From positions 1-7,997 of the forward strand of contig CABVAD010000048.1 of the NCBI GenBank assembly GCA_902496265.1: a stretch of DNA of 7,997 nucleotides, given 5' to 3'. Position numbers and translations under genes: made by a program. This DNA is from an uncultured Oscillospiraceae bacterium (lineage in GTDB: Bacteria > Bacillota > Clostridia > Oscillospirales > Acutalibacteraceae). The notes under the pieces were generated by a model. That model was not told where the DNA came from and made no database searches. It saw only the letters and a program-made list of their open reading frames with translations. Positions 5,326 through 7,997 of the stretch are shown piece after piece; within the stretch, counting starts at the first letter, position 1; the number at the start of each line of letters is the position of its first letter.

Positions 5326-7944
5326 TTAAACATTTTCATGTGTGCCGTAGTAAGCGTTCAAGTACATTTGCTTGATTTCGCTCATCAGCGGATAACGCGG
5401 GTTAGCGCCTGTGCACTGGTCGTCGAACGCCTGCTCGGTCATCTCGTCAAGACGAGCTAAGAAATCCGCCTCATCGGGAACATAGTCGCGTATGGTCTTC
5501 TTGATTCCGACCTTCGCCTTAAGCTCGTCAAGAGCCGCGATAAGACCCTCAACCTTTTCTTCGTCGTTCTTTCCCTTAATTCCGAGCGCCTCTGCAACCT
5601 CGGCATAGCGGGCGCGGGTGTGCGGGTGGTCATACTGCGGGAAGGTACCCATCTTTGCCGGAACCTCGGCACAGTTGAAGCGGATAACCTCGTCGATCAT
5701 AAGCGCGTTTGCAACGCCGTGCGGAATGTGGTGGAAAGCGCCTAATTTGTGTGCCATAGAGTGGCAAACACCAAGGAACGCGTTTGCAAAAGCCATACCC
5801 GCCATAGTAGCGGCGTTAGCCATTTTCTCGCGCGCAACGGGGTCGTTAGGACCGTTGTCATAAGCCGCGGGGAGATATTTGAATATCATCTGGAGACTGC
5901 GGATAGCCAGACCGTCGGTGTAGTCTGTCGCGAGCATTGAAGCGTAAGCCTCTAAGTTGTGGGTAACCGCGTCGATACCCGAAGCGGCGGTCAAGCCCTT
6001 AGGAGCGGACATATGCATATCCGCGTCAACGATAGCCATATTCGGCATAAGCTCGTAATCGGCGAGCGGGTATTTAATACCTGTGTCGGCGTCGGTGATA
6101 ACCGCGAAGGGAGTAACCTCGGAGCCTGTACCCGCGGAGGTGGGAACGGCGATAAAGTAAGCCTTTTCGCCCATCTTCGGGAAGGTGTAAATTCTCTTTC
6201 TGATATCCGAGAAGCGCATAGCCATATCCATAAAGTCGGCCTCGGGATGCTCGTAGAGTACCCACATAATCTTAGCCGCGTCCATAGCCGAGCCGCCGCC
6301 GATTGCAATAATTACATCGGGAGCGAATGCGCGCATCTGCTCTGTACCCTTCTGTGCGCACTGGAGGGTCGGGTCAGGAGCAACGTCCGCAAAGGTGGCA
6401 TGCTCAATTCCCATTTCGTCAAGCTTGTTTGTAATCGGCTTTGTATAGCCGTTGTTGAACAGGAAGCTGTCGGTAACAATGAAAGCCTTTTTCTTGCCCA
6501 TAACATTTTTAAGCTCGTCAAGGGCAACGGGCAGACAGCCCTTCTTAATGTAAACCTTTTCGGGCGCTCTGAACCAAAGCATATTTTCTCTCCTCTCGGC
6601 AACCGTTTTGATATTGATTAAATGCTTAACTCCTACATTCTCGGATACCGAGTTACCGCCCCAAGAGCCACAGCCCAAGGTAAGCGAGGGAGCAAGCTTA
6701 AAGTTGTAAAGGTCGCCGATACCGCCCTGTGACGAGGGGGTGTTAACAAGGATACGGCAGGTCTTCATACGTGCGGCAAATTTATCGAGCTTCTCTCTCT
6801 CGGTAACCGCGTTTAAGTAGATTGAAGAGGTATGACCGTAACCGCCGTCTGCTATAAGCTGTTCTGCCTTGTCGAACGCGTCATCAATGTCCTTTGCCTT
6901 ATACATAGCAAGCACAGGAGAAAGCTTTTCGTGAGCGAACTCCTCTGAAAGCTCAACGCTCTCAACCTCGCCGATAAGTATCTTTGTCTTTTCGGGAACC
7001 TCAACGCCCGCAAGCGCGGCAATGGTAACAGGCTTCTGACCTACTATCTTAGCGTTAAGCGCGCCGTTAATAATAATGGTCTTGCGTACCTTCTCGGTCT
7101 CCTCGGGATTTAAGAAGTAACAGCCTCTGTCGGCAAATTCCTTTTTAACCTTTTTATAAACCTTGTCAAGAACGATTACCGACTGCTCGGAGGCGCAGAT
7201 CATACCGTTGTCAAAGGTCTTTGAATGAATAATGGAGTTAACGGCAAGCAGAATATCGGCTGTGTCGTCAATGATAGCGGGGGTGTTGCCCGCGCCGACG
7301 CCCAAAGCGGGCTTACCGCTTGAATATGCGGCGTGTACCATTCCCGGACCGCCTGTGGCGAGAATTATATCCGCCTCCTTCATAACAAGGTTGGTCATTT
7401 CAAGAGAAGGAATGTCAATCCAGCTGATAATATCCTCGGGAGCGCCCGCCTTAACAGCAGCCTCAAGAACTATCTTAGCGGCGGCGATTGTGGATTTCTT
7501 GGCCCTCGGGTGGGGGCTTATGATGATACCGTTGCGGGTCTTAAGGGCAACGAGGGTCTTGAAAATAGCGGTAGAGGTCGGGTTGGTGGTAGGAATTACC
7601 GCCGCGATTACGCCGATAGGCTCTGCTACCTTCTTAATTCCGAACTCCTTGTCCTCCTCGATTACGCCGCAGGTTTTGGTGTCTTTGTAGGCGTTGTAGA
7701 TATACTCCGAGGCGTAGTGGTTTTTGATAACCTTATCCTCGACGATACCCATACCCGTCTCCTCAACCGCTGATTTCGCAAGCGGTATACGCGCTTGGTT
7801 AGCGGCGGTGGCGGCGGCCTTGAAGATTGCGTCTACCTGTTCTTGGGTGTAGGTCGCAAACTTCTTCTGAGCGGCTCTTACCCTCTCGATTGCCGCTTCG
7901 AGGGTCTCGACGCTGTCTACTACCGAATAATTCTTTTCCATCAT
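5326..7944 (-). CDS. adhE: Bifunctional acetaldehyde/alcohol dehydrogenase
   Basis: 872-residue fermentative enzyme converting acetyl-CoA to acetaldehyde and then ethanol, using two NADH. Residues about 1-445 are the CoA-acylating aldehyde dehydrogenase, with catalytic C250 in NGMICASEQS. A linker leads to the iron-dependent alcohol dehydrogenase, about 462-872, with the GGGS dinucleotide-binding motif at 549-552 and GTGSEVTPF at 605-613. The iron ligands D658, H662, H728 and H742 have the same spacing as in E. coli AdhE (653, 657, 723, 737). Length and motifs are complete, so it should be active; the family assembles into long filaments called spirosomes. Tandem ATGs occur at 7944 and 7941. 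AAGGAG ends 5 bases before the first and 8 before the second, so either may be used. It is the first gene visible in the operon and the NADH-consuming partner of the hydrogenase genes. Related genes are often under Rex control, but no Rex site is visible here. Confidence 0.98.
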   Translation of the reverse strand: MMEKNYSVVDSVETLEAAIERVRAAQKKFATYTQEQVDAIFKAAATAANQARIPLAKSAVEETGMGIVEDKVIKNHYASEYIYNAYKDTKTCGVIEEDKEFGIKKVAEPIGVIAAVIPTTNPTSTAIFKTLVALKTRNGIIISPHPRAKKSTIAAAKIVLEAAVKAGAPEDIISWIDIPSLEMTNLVMKEADIILATGGPGMVHAAYSSGKPALGVGAGNTPAIIDDTADILLAVNSIIHSKTFDNGMICASEQSVIVLDKVYKKVKKEFADRGCYFLNPEETEKVRKTIIINGALNAKIVGQKPVTIAALAGVEVPEKTKILIGEVESVELSEEFAHEKLSPVLAMYKAKDIDDAFDKAEQLIADGGYGHTSSIYLNAVTEREKLDKFAARMKTCRILVNTPSSQGGIGDLYNFKLAPSLTLGCGSWGGNSVSENVGVKHLINIKTVAERRENMLWFRAPEKVYIKKGCLPVALDELKNVMGKKKAFIVTDSFLFNNGYTKPITNKLDEMGIEHATFADVAPDPTLQCAQKGTEQMRAFAPDVIIAIGGGSAMDAAKIMWVLYEHPEADFMDMAMRFSDIRKRIYTFPKMGEKAYFIAVPTSAGTGSEVTPFAVITDADTGIKYPLADYELMPNMAIVDADMHMSAPKGLTAASGIDAVTHNLEAYASMLATDYTDGLAIRSLQMIFKYLPAAYDNGPNDPVAREKMANAATMAGMAFANAFLGVCHSMAHKLGAFHHIPHGVANALMIDEVIRFNCAEVPAKMGTFPQYDHPHTRARYAEVAEALGIKGKNDEEKVEGLIAALDELKAKVGIKKTIRDYVPDEADFLARLDEMTEQAFDDQCTGANPRYPLMSEIKQMYLNAYYGTHENV

Positions 7945-7997
7945 TCTTTCTCCTTTTATAAAATACTTAATTAAAGTAGTGCTTTTGGGATTATCAC
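7945..7997 (-). promoter_or_regulatory. adhE leader with ribosome binding site; promoter not resolved
   Basis: 53 bases upstream of adhE reach the window edge. AAGGAG at 7950-7955 is a clear ribosome binding site. The rest is AT-rich and includes a short dyad, TACTT-N5-AAGTA at 7964-7978. I see no convincing -35/-10 pair and no TTGTTAA-N4-TTAACAA-like Rex operator. The promoter, or further operon genes, probably lies beyond 7997. Confidence 0.5.

Noticed and set aside
5959..6621. 220-codon plus-strand open frame opposite adhE
   Set aside because: It lies entirely inside the conserved AdhE coding sequence and its product resembles no known protein.
7232..7773. Two overlapping plus-strand open frames opposite the AdhE N-terminal half
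   Set aside because: Both are antisense to the aldehyde dehydrogenase domain, overlap each other and have no recognisable features.
7945..7997. Rex operator upstream of adhE
   Set aside because: Expected from the biology, but no TTGTTAA-type dyad is present in the 53 visible bases. The site may lie outside the window.
1..7997. CRISPR arrays, tRNA or rRNA genes, insertion sequences, phage genes
   Set aside because: No spaced direct repeats, RNA-gene signatures, transposase motifs or terminal repeats were seen. The window is densely coding.

Overview
The window carries six protein genes, all on the minus strand and read from high to low coordinates. It looks like one operon from an anaerobic, fermentative Firmicute of the class Clostridia. 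That placement rests on the gene families (AdhE, group B and sensory [FeFe]-hydrogenases), strong AAGGAG-type ribosome binding sites and a TTG start. A Ruminococcus or Oscillospiraceae relative is my best guess, but genus cannot be fixed by reading alone.

Order along the transcript: (1) adhE, a full-length bifunctional acetaldehyde/ethanol dehydrogenase (5326-7944); (2) a kinase-fold phosphotransferase of the APH type (4561-5310); (3) an 80-residue stand-alone thioredoxin-like [2Fe-2S] ferredoxin (4296-4538); (4) hydS, a putative H2-sensing [FeFe]-hydrogenase with a PAS domain and a C-terminal helix (2554-4233); (5) a SpoIIE/PP2C-type phosphatase with an extra C-terminal domain (1389-2561), overlapping hydS by 8 bases; (6) hydA, a group B [FeFe]-hydrogenase (1-1346) that starts with TTG and runs off the left edge. 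Gaps are 15, 22, 62, -8 and 42 bases. Only the 62-base gap before hydS holds visible structure: a perfect 8-bp GC-rich hairpin beside an AT-rich dyad. No stretch over 300 bases lacks a gene.

Working model (inference): AdhE spends NADH on ethanol and HydA releases H2 from reduced ferredoxin. HydS would read H2 or ferredoxin redox state through its H-cluster and pass the signal through its PAS domain and helix to the phosphatase translated with it, with the kinase as a possible opposing enzyme. From memory, Ruminococcus albus 7 has a described transcription unit with the same kinds of genes (aad, kinase, phosphatase, hydS, hydA2 and a redox-sensing repressor). The overall arrangement is therefore probably a known but poorly understood system. 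The less described parts are the signal output, the phosphatase C-terminal domain, the tiny ferredoxin and the hairpin.
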